From: Clostridia bacterium
GTDB lineage: Bacteria; Bacillota; Clostridia; CAKSNL01; HGM11501
Direction of reading: 5' to 3'
Assembly (NCBI GenBank): GCA_900766735.1
Contig: CAAFWO010000012.1
Coordinates: 1-33,879, forward strand
DNA length: 33,879 nt
Positions 16,637-22,943 of the stretch are shown piece after piece. The position numbers and the translations under genes are program-made. The notes below the pieces were generated by a model that ran no database searches, had not been told where the DNA came from, and was given only the letters and a program-made list of their open reading frames with translations. Within the stretch, counting starts at the first letter, position 1; each line of letters opens with the position of its first letter.

Positions 16637-16981
16637 ATGCCCGGTACAAGAAAGTTAGGTCGCAAGACCGATGTCAGAATTGCAATGCTTAAGAATCTTG
16701 TTACAGCTCTTCTCGATAACGGAAAGATCGTAACAACGGAGGCACGTGCAAAGGAAGTACGCAGTATCGCTGAAAAAATGATCACTTTAGGTAAAAAGAA
16801 CACTCTTCATACCAGAAGACAGGCGCTCAGCTTTATTGAGAGCGAGGATGTTGTAAAGAAGCTTTTCGATACGATCGCTCCCAAGTATGCAGAACGCAAC
16901 GGTGGTTACACCAGAATTTATAAGGGCGGAGTAAGGCGCGGAGACGCGGCTCCTACTGCCATTATCGAATTGGTTGACTAA
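16637..16981 (+). CDS. rplQ: 50S ribosomal protein L17
   Basis: The 114-residue protein has RKLGRKTDVRIAMLKNLVTALL and the ending GGYTRIYKGGVRRGDAAP, typical of short bacterial L17. It is the last gene of the superoperon. The genes that often follow in Clostridia (ecfA, truA, rplM, rpsI) are missing here, and a terminator follows within 10 nt. Confidence 0.97.
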   Translation: MPGTRKLGRKTDVRIAMLKNLVTALLDNGKIVTTEARAKEVRSIAEKMITLGKKNTLHTRRQALSFIESEDVVKKLFDTIAPKYAERNGGYTRIYKGGVRRGDAAPTAIIELVD

Positions 16982-16986
16982 CAAAT

Positions 16987-17017
16987 AAAAACCGGGCCGT
17001 ATGGCCCGGTTTTTTTT
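16987..17017 (+). terminator. intrinsic terminator of the ribosomal superoperon
   Basis: ACCGGGCC (16991-16998) pairs with GGCCCGGT (17003-17010) around a GTAT loop, followed by seven more T residues. The A-run at 16987-16990 can extend the stem. A strong, classic terminator right after rplQ. Confidence 0.95.
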
Positions 17018-17215
17018 GTGCGCGTGCGCTGTGGAGAGATGATATGTAGCCGCAGGGTCGATTCCGAGAATAGACCGCTTGGCAACAGGCGGCGTCCACG
17101 TACCGCTTGCTTTTGCACACCGTGAACGTCCGGAAAAGCAATTTTGTTATAGTTCGCTCTTATAAAAAACGCGCCGTTTGGGTGTCCTTAATAAAACAGT
17201 AATATTGTTTTCGTT
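17018..17215. other. non-coding sequence after the ribosomal terminator
   Basis: I see no supportable gene. The first ~130 nt are mixed in composition, and from about 17.15 kb the sequence turns AT-rich, which fits the left edge of the inserted or decayed element. I could not define an attachment site or a repeat matching the right edge. Confidence 0.4.
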
Positions 17216-17244
17216 GAAACGGCATAGGTTTTCTATGCCGTTTC
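17216..17244 (-). terminator. hairpin overlapping the recombinase relic stop
   Basis: GAAACGGCATAG (17216-17227) pairs perfectly with CTATGCCGTTTC (17233-17244) around a 5-nt loop. The stop codon of the recombinase relic (17233-17235, minus strand) lies within the stem. No T-run follows on the minus strand, so termination is likely but not certain. Confidence 0.5.
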
Positions 17245-17580
17245 TTCGTGCTTAAATAATGATTGCGGCAGTATCCCGACCAAATCATACACAATGTCAA
17301 TTTATTGTGTTCGTTTTCCGTCAATGGTTTGTGGTGCGTGAACATAAACACACTTTACCATATCATTTAATACTGACGGAGTTAATTCTTGTAAATCAAA
17401 ATATTTATGTACCTTTGAAATAAATCTTTCCACATTGTCGGATTGTTCTTCCGTTTCGGATATTTCAGCAAATAAATTTTTAATAAGTGATTTTAATTCT
17501 GCCTGCTCATTTTCTTATTTGTCAGCCCCTTTCGTATCGCTTTTGTCATTTTCCATAATCCTTAATAATTTTGATGACAC
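17233..17580 (-). pseudogene. C-terminal relic of a large serine recombinase
   Basis: Reading the minus strand in one frame from about 17520 to the TAG at 17233-17235 gives a coiled-coil-like piece, then FISKVHKYFDLQELTPSVLN, then DMVKCVYVHAPQTIDGKRTQ, a stop, and IDIVYDLVGILPQSLF. This is the C-terminal (DUF4368-type) end of large serine recombinases that move Tn4451/Tn1549-like elements in Firmicutes. Two in-frame TAA codons (17515-17517 and 17302-17304) break it, and the catalytic resolvase and recombinase domains are absent. The frame stays open upstream to about 17640, but that part (with GTLYIFNGVYDGCRSV) does not look like recombinase and may be another fragment. It marks a dead mobile element. 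Confidence 0.75.
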
Positions 17581-17711
17581 AGAACGGCAACCGTCATATA
17601 CTCCGTTAAAGATGTAAAGTGTGCCTTTATCCTCAAAAAATATTTATCGTTATTTTACTGAAAGTTTTTCAAATGTATTGATTAAAGAAGAAAAATGTGT
17701 TATTATGAATA

Positions 17712-17720
17712 TGCTATACT
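17712..17720 (+). promoter_or_regulatory. extended -10 promoter of the structured element
   Basis: TGCTATACT is an extended -10 (TGnTATACT), with no good -35 at proper spacing. It lies in the left arm of a 16-bp perfect inverted repeat, so the same box occurs facing inward on the minus strand at 17822-17830. Confidence 0.5.
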
Positions 17721-17830
17721 CTTAAATTAGAATGGGGTAAGTATATTTTTCACAACGAGGTGTACGCTATTTTGGTAAAAGCGTACTCTCTGACCTAACC
17801 TTGTTGTGAAGGATATTTAAGAGTATAGCA
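17712..17830. repeat. 119-bp nested inverted repeat
   Basis: Outer arms 17712-17727 and 17815-17830 are a 16-bp perfect inverted repeat. Middle arms 17749-17761 and 17798-17810 pair over 13 bp with one G-U. Inner arms GTACGCT (17762-17768) and AGCGTAC (17780-17786) pair over 7 bp around an 11-nt loop. It could be a miniature element, an invertible promoter, or the fold of a small RNA. Confidence 0.8.
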
Positions 17831-17895
17831 GCCTTAAATGTCAGAGTTTGTGCGTTTTTCATGCGTGGCTCTGAAATATGGGCTGCGCATTTTTT
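17727..17895 (+). ncRNA. candidate ~170-nt structured RNA or attenuator leader
   Basis: A transcript from the extended -10 at 17712-17720 would hold the middle and inner stems of the nested repeat, and then a terminator hairpin: GCAGCC (17828-17833) with GGCTGC (17881-17886), and TCAGAG (17841-17846) with CTCTGA (17869-17874), ending in a six-T run (17890-17895). Either this is a free-standing small RNA, or a leader whose terminator controls the secreted-protein gene at 17996. The terminator shares three bases (17828-17830) with the outer stem, so the two folds compete slightly. I do not recognise a named RNA family. Confidence 0.5.
17828..17895 (+). terminator. terminator hairpin upstream of the secreted protein gene
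   Basis: The nested stem GCAGCC/GGCTGC with inner TCAGAG/CTCTGA is followed by GCA and six T residues. It ends the candidate RNA and stands 100 nt before the ATG at 17996. The sequence from 17896 to 17995 has a ribosome binding site (AAAGGAAG) but no clear promoter, so the downstream gene may depend on read-through. Confidence 0.7.
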
Positions 17896-17995
17896 AATTT
17901 GTAATTTATCAATGATGAGAGGAGTGCTTTGGTTTATCATTCAACAAATTAAAGAATACAAAATTGCATTTTAGATATGAAAGGAAGTTTACCAA

Positions 17996-18928
17996 ATGAA
18001 AAAAGTTATTTCTCTATTAACTGTCATAATTTTATTAGTTTCTTCAATGACTTGCGTCTACGCAGCAACAGACGAAATAAGTGTTTATGTTGAAGGGCAA
18101 AAAGTTCCTTTTGATGTTCCGCCACAAACAATAAACAATCGAACAATGGTTCCAATCCGTGCCATTTTTGAATTCATGGGAGCTACGGTTGTTTGGGATG
18201 ATGCTACTCAAACTGCAATTTGTACAAAGGATAGCACAACGGTAAAAATGACATTAAATAGCACCACGGAATATATTAGCGATATTCCATACACAATGGA
18301 TGTTACTCCTGTAATAATTGACAACAGAACTCTTGCGCCTGCAAGATATGTAGCCGAAGCGTTTGGATATTATGTAAATTGGGATGAAATGACAAAGTCT
18401 GTTCTCATAAGCAAGGATTCCAATTTTAACATCTCACAAATTAAAGACGGCACTCGCGAACATCCGTATAAATTTGGTGATAAAGTTTCTATAACATTTT
18501 GGGATCCGTTTGACTTCAATGCAACAGCAGCGGTCGGAACATATGAGTTTACGTTAAAATCTCTTATGAGCCCAGAAGAAATGGAAAAGAAATTTAATGA
18601 TACCTCATATGGTTATGATAAAGAACGCTGGTACTTGAATGGTTATGTTACACTCTCTTCATATAACAAAGAAGATGTGTGTAGTTTTAATGATATGATG
18701 TATAGTTCAAATATTGTAACAAGTGATTTAGTTCCCGGAGAATATTACTCTTGGTACATAAATCCTTCCAATTATAGATTTGTTGAACTTTATAAAGGCG
18801 GAAGCACGGAGTGCTATATACCTGTACAAACAAATGAAATAGCCGAAGGTCAAACAGCAGATTTTTTTACAATTACTTATTATTTAAACAAGGATAAACA
18901 AAATACAATATGGTTTTCACTTAAATAA
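17996..18928 (+). CDS. secreted protein with copper amine oxidase N-terminal-like domain
   Basis: The 310-residue protein has a signal peptide (residues 1-24, hydrophobic core IILLVSS, cleavage after VYA or the next Ala). It has two copies of the copper-amine-oxidase-N1 type repeat, NNRTMVPIRAIFEFMGATV with VVWDD (about 47-78) and DNRTLAPARYVAEAFGYYV with NWDE (about 109-139). These domains are common on clostridial cell-surface proteins and do not imply oxidase activity. The C-terminal 160 residues, rich in Tyr, Trp and Phe, look like a beta-sandwich of the DUF4352 kind, but I do not recognise the family. ATG start after AAAGGAAG. The gene is AT-rich compared with the ribosomal genes, so it is probably cargo of the decayed element. 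Confidence 0.7.
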   Translation: MKKVISLLTVIILLVSSMTCVYAATDEISVYVEGQKVPFDVPPQTINNRTMVPIRAIFEFMGATVVWDDATQTAICTKDSTTVKMTLNSTTEYISDIPYTMDVTPVIIDNRTLAPARYVAEAFGYYVNWDEMTKSVLISKDSNFNISQIKDGTREHPYKFGDKVSITFWDPFDFNATAAVGTYEFTLKSLMSPEEMEKKFNDTSYGYDKERWYLNGYVTLSSYNKEDVCSFNDMMYSSNIVTSDLVPGEYYSWYINPSNYRFVELYKGGSTECYIPVQTNEIAEGQTADFFTITYYLNKDKQNTIWFSLK

Positions 18929-18939
18929 AATAATATTGA

Positions 18940-18993
18940 AATAGACTTGTCACGGATATATATAATTTCTATTTATCCTATGACAAGTCTATT
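18940..18993 (+). terminator. long hairpin after the secreted protein gene
   Basis: AATAGACTTGTCA (18940-18952) pairs perfectly with TGACAAGTCTATT (18981-18993). Inside it GGATA (18954-18958) pairs with TATCC (18974-18978). It begins 12 nt after the stop. The following sequence is T/A-rich but has no strict T-run. Confidence 0.6.
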
Positions 18994-19049
18994 ATTTATA
19001 ATTGATGCAATTATCATTTTAATAACTCAGCTTGCAAAAAGATTATTCG

Positions 19050-19078
19050 TTGAATTTTATTGGAAAATATGCTATAAT
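19050..19078 (+). promoter_or_regulatory. promoter of the membrane-protein gene
   Basis: TTGAAT (19050-19055), a 17-bp spacer and TATAAT (19073-19078), which is also an extended -10 (TGCTATAAT). Start of transcription would be near 19085, only about 12 nt before the chosen ATG, giving a very short leader that still includes the ribosome binding site. Confidence 0.75.
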
Positions 19079-19096
19079 TGTGTAGGGGTGATTGCC

Positions 19097-19771
19097 ATGG
19101 TTAAGAAGATAATAACTTTAATAATTATTTTAACACCAAGTATTTACTTTGGAATACAAGGTAAAATTGCTGAAATGGGAATAATTTTGATAGCATCATT
19201 GTTCAGCGCAATTTTCTTGAATTTTGAGGAACTGAAAAACTATGTTTCGGTAATAAAAACAAAAGATATGGAAATTAAATTTAAAGATGTAATAGAAAAA
19301 GCTTATGCTACAATTGACCAATTAAATAAAACGCAATATACACTCATAACAGTTGCAACAGAAATACTATATTGGCACAAATTTTGGGGTGGCTGTAGTG
19401 TAAAAACATCTTTAGATGTGGTAAATGAAATGTATAAAAACGCAACTTCTACAGGTGCTACGGATATTGTAAACAAACCCATTAAATTGGCTTATGAAAG
19501 ATTAATAAGCCAATCTTTTGGTCATATATCAAGAAATATTCAAAATCAAGATGACAGAAAAAAGATTGATGATATTTTAGACAAAATATATGTTTTTAAA
19601 GGTGGCACGAATATGGTTTTTGATTGCAAAAACATTCCCTCTGTTACCGTACTTGTGAAAATGATTGAAACAATACAAATAGAAAAATCCTCAAAAGAAA
19701 CGGCTCTAAATAACATTAATACTTATAAAACTGTATTGAACGCATATGAAAACATATATGGAAAATTGTAA
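19097..19771 (+). CDS. membrane-anchored protein of unknown function
   Basis: A 224-residue protein with two N-terminal membrane helices (about 5-22 and 28-45), then a soluble mainly helical part that includes a long amphipathic region (about 55-85) with KTKDMEIKFKDVIEKAYATI. I do not recognise the family. I chose ATG 19097 with AGGGGTGA upstream because the promoter at 19050-19078 lies downstream of the alternative TTG at 18947. The gene is AT-rich and 52 nt from the next. Small two-helix proteins with a helical cytoplasmic part occur in some mobile-element defence cargos, but nothing here shows such a role. Confidence 0.6.
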   Translation: MVKKIITLIIILTPSIYFGIQGKIAEMGIILIASLFSAIFLNFEELKNYVSVIKTKDMEIKFKDVIEKAYATIDQLNKTQYTLITVATEILYWHKFWGGCSVKTSLDVVNEMYKNATSTGATDIVNKPIKLAYERLISQSFGHISRNIQNQDDRKKIDDILDKIYVFKGGTNMVFDCKNIPSVTVLVKMIETIQIEKSSKETALNNINTYKTVLNAYENIYGKL

Positions 19772-19823
19772 CAATTAAAGAAATTAATGATATTATAAAT
19801 TGATATAATAAATGAGGTGAAGA

Positions 19824-20711
19824 ATGTTTGATTTTATAAAAAAACTTATTGGAATTAGTAGTGGTAATATAGAGTACGATTTAGACACTTTGCAAGGAAT
19901 AGAAAGAATTCCAATTCCTAATTATAAGCCATTACAAGGAATGGGAAATCCCTCAAACAATATTGAATATATATTACAAAAAAAGGCTACTGAACACAAG
20001 AAAAATGGAAGAATGGATTTAGCTATTGCATGTTTAAGAAAGGCAAATGAGATTTTCCCGCATTCAAACTTTTCGTGGGCAGAAAAAGATTATATGCGGT
20101 TAGTTGAATACTTAAAAGTTGATAGGCAATTCGATGAAGCTAGAAAAGAAGAAGCAAAAATAAAAGAATTATTTACAAAGTTTAATCAAGAACAGCAGGC
20201 ATATAACGATAGAATACATAGAGAAATATACGGGAATACAGATATTGTATCTACGAATGAAACATCCTTTGTTTGTGAAGAATGTGCTAAATATACAAAA
20301 AGGTATTTTAGTATCAGCGGTAATAGTAAGCGATACCCCAAGTTGCCAGAGTATTTATTGCACAAATCATACGCACATAAATATTGTGCAATAGAACTTT
20401 ATCCGGTACTTGATAATATTTCTGAACCTGCTTGGAATTACAAAGGAGATTTCATAAAATATTGCAATCGACCTTTTATCGATGAACGCACAAAAGAGCA
20501 AAAAGCCTTTTTTGAAAAAGAGGTTAAAGAAAAAGAAGATTCTTTAAAAGACAAAGAGTTTTATGATTTGATTTTTGAGAAATTCCCGGATATAGCACCA
20601 AAATCTTTTGGCGGATTTAGACGTATGAAGGCTGCAAACTCTGACAATTATAAGAAATTATTACAAAAAGCTTATGAATTGTTAGGATATGATTTTTACG
20701 AAAAGAAATAG
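19824..20711 (+). CDS. TPR-like protein with Cys/His cluster
   Basis: The 295-residue soluble protein has a TPR-like helical region (about 45-120, with LQKKATEHKKNGRMDLAIAC then LRKANEIFPHSNFSW) and a possible metal site from C151, C154, H180, H185 and C188. C214 lies close behind, and a charged helix fills 222-248. It belongs to a group of hypothetical proteins that I have seen in Firmicutes; their function is unknown to me. ATG start after GAGGTGAAG, with TATAAT at 19804-19809 but no good -35. It may be co-transcribed with the membrane protein. Confidence 0.6.
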   Translation: MFDFIKKLIGISSGNIEYDLDTLQGIERIPIPNYKPLQGMGNPSNNIEYILQKKATEHKKNGRMDLAIACLRKANEIFPHSNFSWAEKDYMRLVEYLKVDRQFDEARKEEAKIKELFTKFNQEQQAYNDRIHREIYGNTDIVSTNETSFVCEECAKYTKRYFSISGNSKRYPKLPEYLLHKSYAHKYCAIELYPVLDNISEPAWNYKGDFIKYCNRPFIDERTKEQKAFFEKEVKEKEDSLKDKEFYDLIFEKFPDIAPKSFGGFRRMKAANSDNYKKLLQKAYELLGYDFYEKK

Positions 20712-20754
20712 TTACTAATGCATAAAAAGTTTTATAGCAAAAAAGAACAGACAA

Positions 20755-20805
20755 GTCAAGGGTAAATGCACGAGCTATGCTCGCCCTTGACAAACCTGTT
20801 TTTTT
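20755..20805 (+). terminator. terminator after the TPR-like gene
   Basis: GTCAAGGG (20755-20762) pairs with CCCTTGAC (20784-20791), and inner CGAGC (20771-20775) pairs with GCTCG (20779-20783). CCTG and a T-run at 20799-20805 follow. It lies about 45 nt after the stop. Confidence 0.75.
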
Positions 20806-20819
20806 GAAATATGTCAGTT

Positions 20820-20860
20820 AAGGGGATTTAAGCCGAAAAACGGTCTTAAATCCCCTTTTT
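20820..20860 (+). terminator. second hairpin with T-run
   Basis: AAGGGGATTTAAG (20820-20832) pairs perfectly with CTTAAATCCCCTT (20845-20857), with CCG/CGG inside, and the stem runs into a T-run. It stands 28 nt beyond the first hairpin, so two terminators lie in series. Confidence 0.75.
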
Positions 20861-21176
20861 CAAAAAGTGTTGATTTTTTAATTTTGTCACGCAATAGAAC
20901 TCCATTTTTGAGTTTTTGAATATAGAGCCGTTACCTTGTCAGTTTCAAGCTTTTAAAACCGCTAAAACAGGGCATTTTCACCCTCTATTGTGCGACGTTT
21001 TACCCCATATATGAGAAAAAGCACACCACATTATAAAATGTGATATACCTTAACTCTCTGCATCTGTTTGACAGACCGTCAATCCCTATACTGTTTTATT
21101 GAATCCTATCTTTACAAGGTTTTTTATTTTTGTACCCTGCAAATTTCCGCCATTTTAAAAAGCAAAACATTATGAT

Positions 21177-21204
21177 TGATTTTAGCGGGCAAACCAGGTA
21201 AAAT
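21177..21204 (+). promoter_or_regulatory. promoter of the GH35 C-terminal-domain gene
   Basis: TTGATT (21177-21182), a 16-bp spacer and TAAAAT (21199-21204) lie about 25 nt before the start codon. Since the gene has a promoter and a proper ribosome binding site, it may be expressed despite lacking the catalytic part. Confidence 0.55.
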
Positions 21205-21228
21205 ATAGTTATCGGGAGGGTGATAACA

Positions 21229-22056
21229 ATGAACGAACCGCAAAAACTTATACTCGAAGAAAACGGCCTGGAGCTTTGCGGCGCATTTCTGCCGCATAGG
21301 GAGCGCGTGGCCGAAAAAAGAGTTCTTTCCAAAGTGCCGAGGACGATGGAAGAGATATCCCAGGGCTATGGATTTATTTTGTATGAGACCTTTTTAGAGC
21401 ACACCGACGGTTTGGAGCGGGTCCTTAAGATCGACGAGCTCCGCGACCGCGCCACGGTGTATAAAAACGGCGAATACATCGGCACGATGTACCGTGACAG
21501 GGAGAGCGACATACGCTTTACCGTTCCGGAGGAGGGAATGACCCTTTCGATACTCGTCGAAAATATGGGGCGGATATGCTACGGTTACAAGATGGCTTAT
21601 GACCGCAAGGGCATTACGCATACCGTTCATATGGACAGGATCTCACCGGCCGGCACGCTGCTCCACGACTTTTCCTCCGTGATGAACTGGACAATCTATT
21701 CTCTGCCGTTTAAGAGCCTTGAAAACGTGACATACGGCGAAAGGCCGAAAAAGGACACGCCGGCGTTCTATAAGGGGACTTTCCGCGCAAGCGAAAAGGC
21801 GGACACGTTTTTGAAGGTTTTAGGCGGCACGAAAGGCTTTGTCTTCGTGAACGGGTTTAACCTTGGGCGGTATTGGAATATCGGTCCGCAGGAGACGCTT
21901 TATCTGCCGGCGGAGCTTTTGAAGGATGAAAATACGGTCGAGGTCTTCGAGCTCTATGCTCCGGAGGGCGAAATATCGGCTATTCTTTCGGACAGGCCGT
22001 CGCTTGACTCGATAAAAGAAAATATCGAAAAACTGGTACAGGCCGAAAGGGCATAA
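21229..22056 (+). CDS. stand-alone C-terminal region of a GH35 beta-galactosidase
   Basis: The 275-residue protein matches only the beta-sandwich part of family 35 beta-galactosidases. It has the linker (VPRTMEEISQGYGFILYET) and, at about 205-240, the final galactose-binding-like domain with GFVFVNGFNLGRYWNIGPQE then TLYLPAELL. The TIM-barrel catalytic domain of about 330 residues that normally comes first, with its two catalytic glutamates, is absent. The chosen ATG 21229 follows GGGAGGGTGA. Either a deletion at the island junction removed the first half, or it is a real carbohydrate-binding fragment. Its GC-rich codon use is like the neighbouring sugar genes and unlike the AT-rich island. 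It ends at a shared terminator. Confidence 0.75.
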   Translation: MNEPQKLILEENGLELCGAFLPHRERVAEKRVLSKVPRTMEEISQGYGFILYETFLEHTDGLERVLKIDELRDRATVYKNGEYIGTMYRDRESDIRFTVPEEGMTLSILVENMGRICYGYKMAYDRKGITHTVHMDRISPAGTLLHDFSSVMNWTIYSLPFKSLENVTYGERPKKDTPAFYKGTFRASEKADTFLKVLGGTKGFVFVNGFNLGRYWNIGPQETLYLPAELLKDENTVEVFELYAPEGEISAILSDRPSLDSIKENIEKLVQAERA

Positions 22057-22094
22057 AAAAGGCGGTGTAAAGATTTCTTTACACCGCCTTTTTT
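22055..22094. terminator. bidirectional terminator between convergent genes
   Basis: GGCGGTGTAAAG (22061-22072) pairs with CTTTACACCGCC (22077-22088) around an ATTT loop, flanked by A-run and T-run on each side. It can end both the GH35-fragment gene and the uxuB transcript. Confidence 0.95.
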
Positions 22095-22100
22095 AGTTTA

Positions 22101-22943
22101 TTAAACGCCGCTGTAGGCGGAAAAGCCGCCGTCCACCGGGATAACGACGCCGTTGACAAAGCTTGAAGCGTCGTATGACAAAAGATATAAAAGCGTTCCC
22201 AAAAGCTCGTCCGGCGTGCCGAAGCGCCCCATCGGAGTCGCATTTATGATCTTTTTTGAGCGCTCGGTGAGACTTCCGTCCTCATTTAACAAAAGCGCTT
22301 TGTTCTGACCTGTCAAAAAGAAGCCCGGCGCGATCGCGTTGACCCTTAAGCCGACCTTGGAAAAGTGCACCGCGAGCCACTTTGTAAAATTGGAGACCGC
22401 CGCCTTTGCGCCCGAATATGCCGGAATCTTGGTGAGCGGGCAAAACGCGTTCATCGACGAAATGTTGATGACGGACGACTCCTTCTTGCCGATGAGATCT
22501 GGCGCGAAGACCTGAGTCGGAAGCAGTGTTCCCAAAAAGTTTAAGTTAAACACGAAGCCGATCTTATCGGGGTCCAAGTTAAAGAATGTGACAAGGCCTT
22601 CTCTTTCCTCGTCGCCAGGCTCGTAGTATTCCTTTGTCGTCGTGCCGCCGGGCGAGTTGCCGCCCGCGCCGTTTAACAGAATGTCGGCCTCGCCGAAAAA
22701 GTCGTTTGCCTTCTTTTTCGCCTCAATGAGGCTCTCCTTTGAAAGCACATTAGCGCCGATGCCGATTGCCTTTCCGCCCGATGAGTTGATCTCGGACGCG
22801 ACCTCCTTCGCCTTTTCTTCATTCAAATCCAGTATCGCGACCGCCGCGCCGCACTCGGCGAGCGCCTTGGAGAACGCGGAGCAGAGCACTCCGCCTCCGC
22901 CGGTCACGACCGCGTTTTTACCTGATAAATCCACTTTAAACAT
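22101..22943 (-). CDS. uxuB: D-mannonate oxidoreductase, SDR type
   Basis: A 280-residue short-chain dehydrogenase with the cofactor loop TGGGGVLCSAFS (14-25), NGAG at 91-94, and the catalytic S162/S163, Y176 and K180 (YSGAK). The FNLDPDKIGFVFNLNFLGTL stretch and the PMGRFGTPDELLG ending fit the YjmF/UxuB-like enzymes of Firmicutes that interconvert D-fructuronate and D-mannonate with NAD. E. coli UxuB belongs to a different family. Its ATG overlaps uxuA by 8 nt, with an AAAGGGGAAA binding site, so the two are coupled. Other SDR functions in the family cannot be excluded, but the neighbour UxuA supports this call. Confidence 0.85.
   Translation of the reverse strand: MFKVDLSGKNAVVTGGGGVLCSAFSKALAECGAAVAILDLNEEKAKEVASEINSSGGKAIGIGANVLSKESLIEAKKKANDFFGEADILLNGAGGNSPGGTTTKEYYEPGDEEREGLVTFFNLDPDKIGFVFNLNFLGTLLPTQVFAPDLIGKKESSVINISSMNAFCPLTKIPAYSGAKAAVSNFTKWLAVHFSKVGLRVNAIAPGFFLTGQNKALLLNEDGSLTERSKKIINATPMGRFGTPDELLGTLLYLLSYDASSFVNGVVIPVDGGFSAYSGV

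Larger units (their letters stand above)
20712..21176. other. non-coding right part of the AT-rich island
   Basis: The stretch holds two hairpins (listed separately) and then about 300 nt without an ORF on either strand. The part near 20880-21060 (with ATTTTTGAGTTTTTGAATA and the GTGCGACGTTTTACC stretch) looks like a mobile-element end but I cannot name it. The minus-strand reading has many stops. Confidence 0.45.

Noticed and set aside
17160..17351. 63-codon minus-strand frame
   Set aside because: It is the recombinase relic read in another frame; the real homology is in the adjacent frame with stops.
17435..17617. 60-codon plus-strand frame rich in Ser and Phe
   Set aside because: Antisense to the recombinase relic, with no binding site.
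17732..17740. Two-codon ORF (ATG GGG TAA) near the 5' end of the candidate RNA
   Set aside because: No ribosome binding site before it, and such a triplet set arises often by chance.
18947..19096. 50-codon N-terminal extension of the membrane protein from a TTG
   Set aside because: The promoter at 19050-19078 and the binding site at 19084-19091 lie inside it, and the extension overlaps the hairpin at 18940-18993.
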